From contig NC_081407.1 in the NCBI RefSeq assembly GCF_030272615.1, forward strand, positions 101,169,897 through 101,233,896: DNA of 64,000 bases, read 5' to 3'. The stretch comes from Cryptomeria japonica. Lineage: Eukaryota; Streptophyta; Pinopsida; Cupressales; Cupressaceae. Shown here in pieces: positions 1 to 10,720 of this stretch (position 1 is its first letter; every line of letters begins with the position of its first letter). The translations under genes were made by a program, and so were the position numbers. The notes under the pieces are model-generated. The model was not told where the DNA came from. It was given only the letters and a program-made list of their open reading frames with translations, and did no database searches.

Positions 1-804
1 ACAAAATCTATTATAATATAAAGAATTAGTTATCTAAAAGTAATTTTATTCAACAGATTTCTCTTGAATCAAATCAAATGCACAAAATTGAAACTAGAAC
101 AACTTACAGACTGATCAAATGTGAACATGAAACTTAAACACAACTCAATCACAAATCACTAGGTAACCTTAGAGTGGGTCTTGCATCCTTTGTAACCAAG
201 TGATGAATTATGAATGTAACTTGTTACTCATATCAGTTTTTCATAATGAGTAGACACACATTCACACAATTTAAGGTTTGAATTGAAAATATGTGTTAAG
301 GATGATTAAGTTCAAATAGGCATACATATATATCGACAATACATACTAACAATAAGTTCTTAAGTTTGTTTGTTCATTTGGCCTATTAGCCACTCACAAC
401 CAAGAGTCTATGAAAATGACAAAGGATTACATGCCACTTATAATGTTAAAACTAAATATCCTAAATCAAAATGATCGGTCACTACCAAAGTCTTGCTAAT
501 TTCATCCCATTGATCTCCCATGGTCCACATGCTTGTAACAACTTCAACTTCCTCCCTAACCATCTCTTGCTATTTCAGACACAAAATAATCATAATTATC
601 ATAATAATCAGCAATTTGTTAATCATAATTTATTTTCCATATTTTATTAATATTAAGGTTCCTTCAACAAATGGTGATAGGAATATGGATAGAGACAAAG
701 GTAAAGAGGAAAATGTAAGACAAAAATAATGAAATATTCTACACTCATCAACTCCCCGACCCCCAGCTAAACAATTTGTGTCTTCTCATGCAAAGGGATA
801 TAAG
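1..804. other. Non-coding AT-rich flank
   Basis: No protein family, RNA gene or repeat boundary is recognisable here. The only open stretch, near 520-729 on the plus strand, is low-complexity (runs of Ile) and looks like chance. Confidence 0.6.
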
Positions 805-1137
805 CTACAAAATAGGAAGATATATGAGCTTATATAGAGTTCCATTGATCTCATTGACCCATTGTTGTTGCATTGCATAAATTTTCTGCTTGTGCTCTTG
901 AATGGACATTTGAGAAACTGTTACTTTGTTAATTTCAGCCTTGAGTTCATCTATCTCTTTTGTTTGTGAATTGATAATGGAATGAGCTTCTTGTAACAAC
1001 TCATGTAAAGTCTGATTCTCTGTTTGTATTTTAGTCATTTCAGCTTTTAAATCCTAAAATAATTTTTTTGTCACCCTTTGAGGATCTTTCTCCTCAGATT
1101 CCTCCTTAGCTTCATGGCTTTCTGTTTGAAGACTTTC
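805..1137 (-). pseudogene. Coiled-coil protein fragment with one internal stop
   Basis: Read on the minus strand, about 110 codons stay in one frame, interrupted only by a TAG at 1054-1056. The product is rich in Glu, Lys, Gln and Leu with heptad-like spacing (for example LHELLQEAHSIINSQTKEID), so it is probably a coiled coil. A Gln or Glu codon mutated to TAG would explain the single stop. No family is recognised. Similar coiled-coil tails occur in extra ORFs of plant copia elements, such as the one at 28129-30830, but an exon of a host pseudogene is equally possible. It lies just upstream of copia LTR A and in the opposite orientation, so it is not part of that element. Confidence 0.35.
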
Positions 1138-1164
1138 ATGCTATATATTACTGCTGCTATGATA

Positions 1165-2463
1165 TGTTGTTGTCATTGATGTCAACATATTCCCATGCTT
1201 TGGTCATTACAGAGAGTTGATCTGGTTGGTTTATCTGTTTGGGATGTTGAATCAACTAGAGATACTTCATTCTTTATTGGTTTCAATGATCTTAAAGTTT
1301 ACTTGATCATATCATTTGATCTAGATTGAGGTTTGGTTTTTCAGCTCACTGTTGGTATAATTTGGTATTTGATCCATTATGCTCCGATGTGATATGATTT
1401 TGAGTTATGGATTTGGGAGAGTGTTTGGGATGTTCATGTGTATCTTCATTTCAAATGGTTCATGATTTGGTTCTCTGCAAGTTATTTTTCTAGTCCTAGT
1501 TGTTGTTGTTGAGTGTTCTTGAGTGTTAGTGTGTTGATCGATGAAGATTTGAATAAGTGGTGTTGGTGCAACTATTGCGGATGATTCTAACATGCTTGTT
1601 GGTGTTTCCTAATTGTGTCCTATTTGTTTTGGTGGTCCGCATTGATAATTGTGTGTGTTATTGAAGATATTTTGGGTCTGGTGATATTCTTCGTGTTATA
1701 TGGGATTTTTGATGGTGTAGCATGTTGTGGTTGATCTTGGCGAGACTTCTAGTGGTATTGTGAGCTTGAGGATTTTATTTGGGTTCATTCTATGTTGTCT
1801 ATGGCATTGTATTGGTCTAGTGGTTTATTTATGTATCATGTGATGTAATTTTGTAATTAGGTGTAAGGGTTGAGTCGACCTTGTAGTCAAGGTTGATGAT
1901 TTGTATAAATAGGTGTTATATTCATGTAATTGATGTGTCGACATTGTGTGTACATTACAGGAGAGTAGCATATGTGTGAACAATTAAATTCATCTTTCGG
2001 TATGGTGTATTGAGAAGAGATTGTTGCAGGATAGCTAAATGAGCTTAACTGAAACTGCCATTAGGCATTAACAGATGCTATTCTTTCAGTTCATCTTAAC
2101 CAGATTATAGTCTAAATGTTATTGTAAGGTAGTGAACCTTTTGTGAGGGTTGAAGCCTTCTAGGTCATTATATTTTGAGCAGTGAGGTCTAGGCAATGTG
2201 CCTGAATGCACATTCATTCCCCATTGTAATATTTACACATACTACTGTAGAGTATCATCTTATTGTGGGTAGGTTCCCATAGTGGTTTTTCCCTTAACCA
2301 AGTTTTCCACGTCAAAAATATTAGTGTTATGTGTGCTTTTATTATTGTGTTTATCTTCATTCTTACTACAGTTGATTAGATCTGATACTGTGCTTAAATT
2401 GTTTAATCCAGTTAAAACTAATTCACCCCCGCTCTTAGTTTTCCTTCATTATTGTTGCCAACA
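1165..2463 (+). mobile_element. 5' LTR of Ty1/copia element A
   Basis: The segment starts TGTTGTTGTCATTGATG and ends GTTGCCAACA, giving the TGTTG...CAACA inverted ends expected of a copia LTR. It is directly followed by a tRNA-Met-type primer-binding site and then a copia gag, which fixes orientation and the right end. A TATA box lies at 1904-1911, and the U5 motif GTGGTTTTTCCC...TTTCCACGT typical of plant copia LTRs sits at about 2281-2313, before ATTCACCCCC near 2430. The left end is less certain and could lie up to 25 bases further left. No matching 3' LTR was found: the LTR at 31063 shares only the 3' motifs. Confidence 0.8.
1904..1911 (+). promoter_or_regulatory. TATA box of LTR A
   Basis: TATAAATA lies about 740 bases into the LTR, a normal place for the U3/R promoter of a long plant copia LTR. 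It would drive the gag reading frame that begins near 2517. Confidence 0.6.
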
Positions 2464-2482
2464 ATTTGTATCAAATCTAGAT
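2464..2482 (+). other. Primer-binding site of copia A (degenerate)
   Basis: ATTTGTATCAAATCTAGATC follows the LTR end and matches the common plant copia PBS pattern TGGTATCAGAGC (initiator tRNA-Met) with a few substitutions. Confidence 0.65.
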
Positions 2483-2516
2483 CCTCTAGAAGAAGTTTGA
2501 CTGCTTGAGGAGATCC

Positions 2517-3353
2517 ATGATGGAAACCTATGTTTTCAAGAAAGAGAGTCCAAGATTTGATAAAAAAAATTATACTGTATGGAAGGATTGGATGAAAGTT
2601 CACTTGAAATGTTTTGGAGATGATTATTGGAAGATTACAAAGAATGTCTATAATGTTCCTCAAAATGTTTCATTTACTACTATTGAGATCAAGGATGTTG
2701 AACATAACATAAATTTAAGAAAGTATTGTTGAGTGCCTTGACCAATGTGATGGGACTACAAACTGTACATGAGATCTAGGAAAAGTTGGAGACCTTGTAT
2801 GAAGGAGATTCACAAGTCAAAGTTGCTAAGTTTTAGAGTTTGAAAGGGAAATACGAGATGTTGAAGATGGGAGAAGATGAGAATATAAAATTCCTTATGG
2901 GTAAAGTGAATGAACTTGTCATAAACATCAAATGTCCCAGTGGAACTCTTGAAGAGGATGAGATTTTTGTTAAGGTGTTGAGATCCTTGCCTCCTTCTTA
3001 TAAGCCTAAAGTGGTTGCTATTAATGAGATCTGAAGTGTGAATATTGAGACTAGGGACATGGTGGTTGGTAATCTTGTTGCATTTGAGTTGAGTGAATTT
3101 GGAGAATCACATGGAAAATATGAGATTGCATTTAAAGACTCTATATTCGGGAAGTAGAAGTATGATCTGAGAGAGAGTTCATGTGGGGTTTCTAGATATG
3201 AAAGAGAAATGAGAGAGATGGAAGAACAAGAAAGGGAGTTGGGTGAGCTTGAAGCACTTATTGCTTGGAGATTGCCTAAGGGAGCCGGTAAGTATGATGG
3301 AAAGTTAACTTTGAAATCTTTCTCTTGTAATAAGATAGGAGTTATGTTGTATG
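2517..3353 (+). pseudogene. gag: Ty1/copia gag, 3'-truncated
   Basis: Reading starts at the ATG pair at 2517. The N-terminus (PRFDKKNYTVWKDWMKVHL) is the classic copia gag opening, followed by the UBN2-type helical region (LKGKYEMLKMGEDENIKFL, then PSGTLEEDEIFVKVLRSLPP) and a Glu-rich linker before the nucleocapsid. Several in-frame stops (near 2730, 2776, 2834 and 3031) and frame changes show decay. The zinc knuckle is reached at about 3325 (FSCNKIGVMLYEL) but has lost its first and last Cys and its His. The coding sequence then stops abruptly at about 3350, where gypsy gag sequence begins; protease, integrase, RT and 3' LTR of this element are missing. The related gag at 11964-12960 shows what the full region looks like. 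Confidence 0.8.
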
Positions 3354-4474
3354 AGCTTGGAGTTTTCCCATAAGGATACATACATGATGAGGCTATTCCC
3401 AAGAAGTTTGGGAGGACAAACAATGGAGTGGTTGTAAGAACTCACACCTCCTATCAAATATTTTGATGAGTTGGTGAATAAATTCATTACACAATACTTG
3501 TATAATATCCAACATGAGGTCACCATGCTTGACATATGCATATGAAGCAAAAGAAAAATGAAACATTGATGGTGTTCTTACAACAATGGAGACACATGGT
3601 CTCATGGTACCCACATGATGTACTCAAAAAATAAAAAATGGAAATCTTCATAGATAATTTAAATGATGAAATGAGTTATCAACTCAAAATACAATGTCTA
3701 CCTACTTTTCAAAAATTAATTGAGAATGGCATCCAAGTAGAGGAAGCCTCAATCAAGAAGGGAACCTTGAAGTTCTCCAAGGAAGGTGTTAGTTCATCAA
3801 GAAACAACACCTATAGCAATCAATACAACAACAACAACTCAGACAAGTCCAAGTTTTGGACTAGAAAAAAAAATATTGCTAATGATGGTGTAGTTGATGA
3901 CAACAATGTAAAGTATAAGCAACAAGTGCTGACTTTATCAGGTAACACACCATCCAACAATAATCAAAGAAGTTCCAATCAAGGAACTAATAACTACCAA
4001 CATACCAACAACGAAGGGAGCAACAACTACCGAGGGAACAACAACAATCAAGGGAGTAACACAACCACTCCACCTCCCCAATATCAAAGAACCTATACAC
4101 CATTGGGACAAACCCTAGAATCTAGATTTCAAGAAATATTGACAAAAAAACTCATCACATTGTCAATCATAAGCAATTTTGAGCCCCAAGTAAAACAACC
4201 ATGGTGGAATGACTTGCATTATTATGATTATCATCGAAACAAGGGGCATAGAACAAATGATTGCATGAGGTTGAAAAACCTAGTTCAATACATGATAGAT
4301 AAGGGAGACATAAGAGTTTCTAGTCATAAAACCAATAGTGATCACAAAGCATTCAAAAATCCAATTCTTAATTATGACAAGGGGGGAACATCAACATCAA
4401 ACAACAACAAAGGATCCCACATCAACCACATATATGGCAACATCCTCAATCAAATTTATATGAAAATCAAGTAA
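3354..4474 (+). pseudogene. gag: Tat-type gypsy gag (N-terminus missing)
   Basis: From 3354 the frame reads SLEFSHKDTYMMRLFPRSLG, a standard position in the plant gypsy gag domain. It continues through TPPIKYFDELVNKFITQY and LQQWRHMVSWYP to an Asn-rich low-complexity stretch (about 3800-4060). A frameshift lies near 3540 and stops at about 3423 and 3632. The nucleocapsid knuckle near 4210-4270 (HYYDYHRNKGHRTNDC) keeps the spacing of plant gypsy zinc knuckles but has Tyr for the first Cys. The first third of gag and the leader are absent because the sequence joins copia A directly at about 3350. Confidence 0.85.
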
Positions 4475-5642
4475 ATATCATAAATATCAAGGACAAACAA
4501 GAACATGTGTTGGTGAATGTGACAACAAGGGCCCATAAATATGTCTTCAAAGAGAGCACATCTAAAGCAACAAATCTTCTCAAGACTCAATATAGATTGG
4601 TTGATCAACTACAAAGGACACTTGCCCAGATATCAATATTAGAGTTGCTCAAACTCTCACCAAAATATAAGGATATCTTAGAGCAAGCTCTTGTAGAAAA
4701 TATGGTCCCCAATGACCTATAAGTTGACTGATTCCAAGCGATGGTGGCACATATGATGGTGCCACATAACTTATCATTTTCACTATATAATTATGTCTCT
4801 TTGAGTCATCCGCATAACACTCCACTCCATATTGAACTCCTAGTCTACAAGCATCGAATGAAAAGAGTGATAATAGATGGAGGAGCTGGCCTAAATATAT
4901 GCACATTAAAGCTTATTCATGAATTGGGTTTCTCCAAACAAGCTATTGATCCCAAAAATAAGATCACTATCAAAGCCTATGATGATGAAGAAAGGTCATT
5001 CAAAGGAACAATGGTGTCACTCATTCAGGTAGGACCTGTGTAAAAAGATGCAATGTGTCAAGTTTAAGACATAGACTTGACATATAACATACTCATGGGT
5101 CATCCTTGGATCCATGAAATGACAGCGATACCTTCCACATATCATCAATGTCTCAAGTTCCTTTACAACAGATAGGAGATCAGAATACTAGTAGACACTA
5201 ACCCCATTCAATATTGCAACACTAATTGGGGAACCCAAAATGTTCTAGTATCGCACAACAGGGAAGCCCAAGCTTCCTCATCATCAAATAATCAAGAAAA
5301 AGTCAAGTCTTTATCCATAGACTTTTAGAAGAAGATGAAGATAAGGATGAAGGCATGGGGGATTATTCTTTTAAACCCTTATGTCTATCGAAATTGCCCA
5401 TATTTCCAAGATCCCATGAAAAACCTTCAATATCAAGGAACCAAGAAACACAACCCATCAAAAAGTTTGATGGAAAATTTATCCAAATCGTCACACTTGC
5501 AGAACAATTAGAAGATGAGAATACCCTCAACTGGCTATACAAGGATGATGAAGAAATAAGAGTCATTTCTCTAGGAGTTACCTACCCCACATAATAATAT
5601 GGTAAGGTGTTCAGAATCATGCAACGAATGGTGTACAAAAGA
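4475..5642 (+). pseudogene. Tat-type gypsy protease region
   Basis: A linker at 4507-4722 (LLKTQYRLVDQLQRTLAQIS) is followed by the retropepsin. The active-site segment is VIIDGGAGLNICTLK near 4868-4912, with the catalytic Asp present and the flap/body continuing as ITIKAYDDEERSFKG and [13 protein letters not shown] (about 5075-5120). Stops occur at about 4720, 5041 and 5325. An acidic linker (LEDENTLNWLYKDDEE, about 5500-5560) follows, and the frame is cut by the copia element at 5648; its continuation is at 14450. Loss of several codons to stops means no working protease. Confidence 0.8.
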
Positions 5643-5647
5643 AAAGG
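5643..5647. repeat. Left target-site duplication AAAGG
   Basis: AAAGG directly precedes the TG of the copia LTR at 5648 and is repeated exactly at 14445-14449, as expected for copia integrase. Confidence 0.9.
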
Positions 5648-7058
5648 TGATGGTATGATGAAAGAACAAGGATACGGTCAACTACTAAGAGGCGGGTGAA
5701 TCAGTAGATAGAAAAATTGATAAACTTCACCGATCTCAAAATCAATCGCTCAAAGTAAACTTAGAACTATCAATGCAATATCACTATCAAGATAAAATTG
5801 TCAAGCTAAACTAGTTGAATGTTACAATAGATTAACAGTAAACAACTTGAAACTCACAAAAATCCAAATACTTTTACTTAACATAAGTAAAATTTCATTT
5901 CATATTGCTACTAGTTATCATGACTTATCAAAGTGGATTAAGTAGTTAAGCAAATCAACCATAGAAAATATAACCACAAAAACATTCACCACTTGACACA
6001 ATATTCTTGATGTGGAAACCTAAATGGGAAAAACCATGGTGAGATGAGACTCACAGGATAACTATCTGAACTCTTTTGAAGTTCACCCTGTTAGGAGCCA
6101 AGTCTATTAAAGCTTTTACAAAAATCCCTATTAAGAACAAATCCTGTTAGGGACCACTTGGTTAAGGGATTGACTATAATGCCTTGTTAGAAGCAATACC
6201 CTATGAGGAGTAACCTTTTTAAAGGATTTAGAATCCAAGCTAATGGATCACCTTGTTAGAGGATTTGAATAGCACCAAGCTTGTTAGAGCTTACCCGGTT
6301 AGGGGATTTCAATCTACTGTAATTGTTAGAAAACAATAGGCATTTGCTGATCTATTTGAATAGCACTACACTTGATTGTTCTAATACTTTTCATGCTCCT
6401 ATTTGCCTTTACTCAAACTACAGATACATCATCTAGTTAGGTAATCAGACACTCAACTAAAACTTTTCCAACTCTGAAACTAAACAACTCATCAACCTTA
6501 TAAACAAATAAATTAGGTTGGTAACACAACAAAAACCTAATTAACATAGAGATTACAAAAAGTCAGTTCAAGTATGATCATTGGATTACATAACAATCTC
6601 TACATATCATTCAAGAAATCCTTGACTGCTCCTTGATCATCGCTTCATCGAGCTTAGTAATTCATCACACACTTTTCTTTACATGCAATATACTTGCTCA
6701 TTCCCAAGAGAAAAACCGTTACCTCAAGGTGCCAAATACACTTTGAAACTCTCTTCATACAATATGCATACTTGTCATAATCACTACCATCCATCATCAG
6801 ATCATAAACCAATATAACCAATTCACCAAACTTAATAGGTTAGGGTATATCAAAACAACAGGTAGAGTTTACCGGTTCAACACTCCAATACTTAGCAATA
6901 CTAGTTCACTCCACAAACTTACCTACTAGTTACAGTTTCCTTTCACTATCTCTTCCTACCGATTAGAAAACAACATTACAAAAATATCATTACCAGTTTA
7001 ATTGACATCAATGATAACATAACATTTCATTTATTCAATCTTCATGCAAATTCCAACA
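5648..7058 (-). mobile_element. 3' LTR of the nested copia element
   Basis: Plus-strand ends are TGATGG and CCAACA, i.e. TGTTGG...CCATCA in element orientation. It matches 13031-14444 along its length. The shared U5 motif, as a reverse complement, lies at about 6008-6040. A minus-strand TATA-like TTTATAAGG lies at 6496-6504. Short repeated motifs based on CCTGTTAGG occur at about 6085-6310. Confidence 0.95.
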
Positions 7059-7075
7059 ATCTCCTCCTTTGGCAT
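7059..7075 (-). other. Polypurine tract of the nested copia element
   Basis: In element orientation GCCAAAGGAGGAGAT abuts the LTR start TGTTGG, matching the plant copia pattern 'catcaatgccaaagggggagat'. Confidence 0.85.
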
Positions 7076-7363
7076 TGATGGCAATACAAATATCAATACC
7101 ATTGACTGTTGTGATTGTGAATAGGAATCCTTGTATATATTTTACCATGTCTTCATCTTGTCATTGGTTCGCCTCCCATAATAACATAGTTCTTCTCCCC
7201 CTTTGACAATAATGCCAAATTGAAAGTAAAACATGCAATGTAAAACTTCACTATTCAACATCAACAATCTGCAACTTGATGCTCCTCTTGTGGAATAACT
7301 CCACTCCTACACCAATCCTTCTATTAAATTCTGCAAGTATCTCCAAGACTGATGTACTCTACA

Positions 7364-8396
7364 TCATGTCCAAATTACCTCATGAAGGGCTACAACCCCT
7401 AACTGACTTCTAAGATACTTAAAAGTAGTTTTAGGTTGAGGTTTAGTGAAGATATCTACAAGCTGCTCCTTGGTAGAAACATGCTCCAAGATCACATCTT
7501 TACTCTGTATGTTTTCCCTCAAGAAATGATACTTCAATTTAATATGCTTGGTTCATGCATACAAGATGGGTTTCTTTGAAATATTTATGGCATTGGTATT
7601 TTCACATAATATCTTTACAGGTTTTGTAAACTTCATCTTGAAACCTTCTAAAATGTGCCTCATCCATATAGCCTAGGTACAATTCATATAAGTTGCAACA
7701 TACTCAACTTCAACAGTAGACTATGAAATACAACTCTGCTTCTTGCTACTCCATGAAACAAGTCTTCCTCCAAAAAATGATGCTCCACTAGTTGTGCTTT
7801 TCCTATGATCAACGTTACCTACCCAGTCTACATCTATGTACACCTTCAAATCAAAGTTTCCTTCATATGGATACCATAATCCATAGTCAATAGTGCCTTT
7901 CAAATATTTGAATATCCTCTTAGTTTCTATCAAATGTGTTTCCTTTGGTTTCTTTTGAAATCTTGCAACTAGACTAACTACATGAGCTATATCTGGTCTA
8001 TTGTGAACAACATAGTGTAATTCTCCACTCATTGACCTATACTCCTTCTCATCAACAGATGTGGTCTCATCTTCCTTAGAAAACATACAACCTATAACCA
8101 TTAGTGTCCCAACTAGTTTACACCGACTCATACCAAATGTCTATAATACCTCCTTCACATACTTAGACTATAATGAAAATACCACTCTTCATTTGCTATA
8201 TTTGCAAACCTATGAATTTTTTATCTCTCCAACTAGAGACATTTTAAACTCATTTTTTATTTCATTTGCATAGTCATTGCTCATGCAATCATTCCCTTCA
8301 AATATGATATCATCTACAAACACTTCACTAACTAGTATCTTATCTCCTTCAGATTTGAGATATATGTTGCTATCTTCACTAGTTCTCTAAAAATCT
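7364..8396 (-). pseudogene. pol: Copia RT C-terminus and RNase H
   Basis: In element direction the region opens with the end of RT, including VFVDDIIFEGND near 8305-8335 (YVDD box as FVDD, both Asp kept). It then goes through YRSMSGELHYVVHNRPDIAH and DVDWVGNVDHRKSTTSG (about 7780-7840), the start of copia RNase H, and ends with LVDIFTKP...YLRSQLGVVALHEVIWT at a TGA at 7364-7366. Stops lie near 7720 and 7675. The hallmark 'STAEAEY' is changed to STVEVEY. The N-terminal RT half lies on the other side of the solo LTR at 8397-9903, and the two halves join in sense. Confidence 0.9.
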
Positions 8397-9903
8397 TGAT
8401 GAATAATGATGAACAATTAGTACCAAACTGGTACTGAGAGGTGGGGGTGAATCAGTATAGACAAAAACTTACTTTGAACCAGTTTGACTACAAAGACTAC
8501 ACTTTAATTGGTGAACAGTATCACCGGTTGTGATCAGGACACTATTGGTAAAACACAGTGAGAATGTGAAAGACATAAACTGGTAACACTTGGATATTCA
8601 CAACATCTAATATCTCATTTCCACTTCACCCATATGCATAAACAATTAATACATCATCATAAATCTAATGACTACTAGACCAACATGAATTACCACTTAA
8701 CAAAAAATATTAAAGCATCATATGAAAACATCACACATGACATAGATTTTTCACGTGGAAACCCAACTGGGAAAAACCACAGTGGGGAAGAATACCCACA
8801 AGTTGTTCTTTGAACTCTTTTGAAGTCCGCTATGTTAGGAGCCTAGTTTGGTTAAAGACTTTACAATAGGTTTTGCTAGGAACCGTTCTTGCTAGGAATC
8901 ACCTGGGTAAGGGATGGCTAAATACTCGGTTAAAGGTTAGAACCTTATTAAAGGTTACCTCATAAGAGGATTTGAAGAACTCATTGAATTGGGTCACCCT
9001 GTTAAAGGATTTACACAAAAGCCTGTAAAAGCTACCCAGTTAAGGGATTTTCCAACTGTTGAAATGGTTAGAAGTCAACAGGTAAATCACTGATCTGATA
9101 ACAACACACAATGCCAGGATAGATCCTCTTTAGCTCCTTTGCTTTTGTAATCACACTCTACAGGTATCCACACACTTCTCTAGTCTGGCAATAATCAGGT
9201 ATCTCTTCACTTGGATACACACATAACATTTGCCAACAACTTCAAAATGAAAAACATCATCGACCTTATAGGAAATAGATAGGTCGGTAGCATAAACCCT
9301 AAACCCTAAACATTTAGGTTTATTAGTTCAGTCGGTTCAACCCTAACCATTAATCATATTTCATTGAATACAATAGTCTTGAACAGATCTCAAGACATTC
9401 TCCAACATTTATTCTTTGCCACTTCAGGAAGATGATAACTCATCATGTGCTCTCCACCATTTACAGAGACTTCGCACATTCCCAAGGTAGATAGGATCAG
9501 TCTTCTCCATGCAAGATCCTCAAGGAAATACTTCACACGCACAACGTTGACGTGGCAACATGGTTTGATCTTCATAAAAATGCTAACTCATCACAAGATA
9601 TCATTGGTTGAATCACAAACTTGAAATGCATCAACCGAAAACCCTAAAGCTGAGACTACCAATGGGTAGTCATATCAAATGAAAACCCCAATAGAAAACT
9701 TTGCATATACCAGTTCTCATTCCAACATACTGCTTCACCTTTTCACAAATACCAGTTCACATCATCATACTGGTACTCACATCAACATACCGATTCTCAT
9801 GCCAGTTTGATTTCTTCAATATACCAGTTCATACTTCAGCATATTGACATCAATGACAACATACATTATCATCATGTCATCAAGCTCTACACATATGCCA
9901 ACA
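8397..9903 (-). mobile_element. Solo copia LTR nested in the RT of the copia element
   Basis: The plus strand starts TGATGAATAATGATG and ends TATGCCAACA, so in element direction it is TGTTGG...CATCA. It carries the usual reverse-complement landmarks: GAGAGGTGGGGGTGAATCA near 8436 and the U5 motif TTTCACGTGGAAACCC...GGGAAAAACCAC at 8747-8784. It lacks any coding sequence. The interrupted RT frame resumes on each side (HSHLMKIS before it, RTSEDSNIYLKSEGDK after it). Flanking pentamers AATCT and AACTT resemble a mutated duplication. It is a different family from the host element's LTRs. Two telo-box-like copies (AAACCCTAA) lie at 9294-9311. Confidence 0.85.
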
Positions 9904-10720
9904 AACTTATCTTCATCAAGTGTGAATGAATCCTATCATACCATGCTCTCGGTGCTTTCTTTAATCCATATAATGCCTTATGCAACTTACATACCATGTC
10001 TTTCTCATCAGTTAGAGCATAACCCTCTAGTTGCTCAATGTATACTTCTTATTTTAGTATTCCATTCAAAAATGTTGACTTTTCATCCATTTGGTATACT
10101 TTGAATCCCTTGTGTGTTGCAAATGCAAGTAAATTTATGACACCTTCTAGTCTAGCCACTGGTGCAAAAGTCTCACCATAATCTTCTCCTTCTTCTTGTG
10201 CATAACCTTTTCAAACCAATCTAGCTTTATTGTGAACTACAACACCATCTTCATTTAGCTTGTTCTTGAAAAAACCACTTAGTACCACATTTTTATTTAC
10301 CGATCAGGGTACTAGAGTCCAAGTGTTGTTCTTCTCAATTTGTTAAAGCTCCTCCTTCATAGCTTTAACCCAATGATCATCTCCAAATGCTTCCTTAGCA
10401 GTTCTAGGCTCAATAGTGGAGATCATGCAAAAATTCTCTTTGATTGTTTTTCTGGTCAATACTCCAGCATCCTTATCTCCAATAATTTTCTTAGGATTGT
10501 GATTGAATCTCATATACCTCAGAATAACATAATCATTATCTTCAGGCTCTTCTCCATTGTTAACATCATCTTCTTCTGAATCTACCTATTTCGGTTGAAT
10601 TGGTACAACAATATTCTCTTTATCAGTTTTAGGTTTCATAGGTTCTGGTTTCAAAAATAAAATTCAAGGATCTTCATCCTTTTTCTCCACACTAGTTTTC
10701 CCTGAGACTTCAGGATACTC
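9904..10720 (-). pseudogene. pol: Copia reverse transcriptase, N-terminal half
   Basis: Minus-strand reading shows the canonical copia RT series: DDHWVKAMKEEL, NNTWTLVP, a KARLV*KGYAQEEGEDYGE segment, FAPVARLEGVINLLAFAT, FKVYQMDEKSTFLNGILK, EVYIEQLEGYAL and LHKALYGLKKAPRAWYDRIH. The domain stops at 9904 where the solo LTR enters and continues at 8396. A stop replaces the Gln or Trp after WTLVP and another lies in KARLV*KG. The palm/finger Asp in YQMDEKS is kept. Confidence 0.9.

Noticed and set aside
9294-9311. Interstitial telomeric repeat
   Set aside because: Only about two CCCTAAA units within an LTR; better read as a telo-box promoter element.
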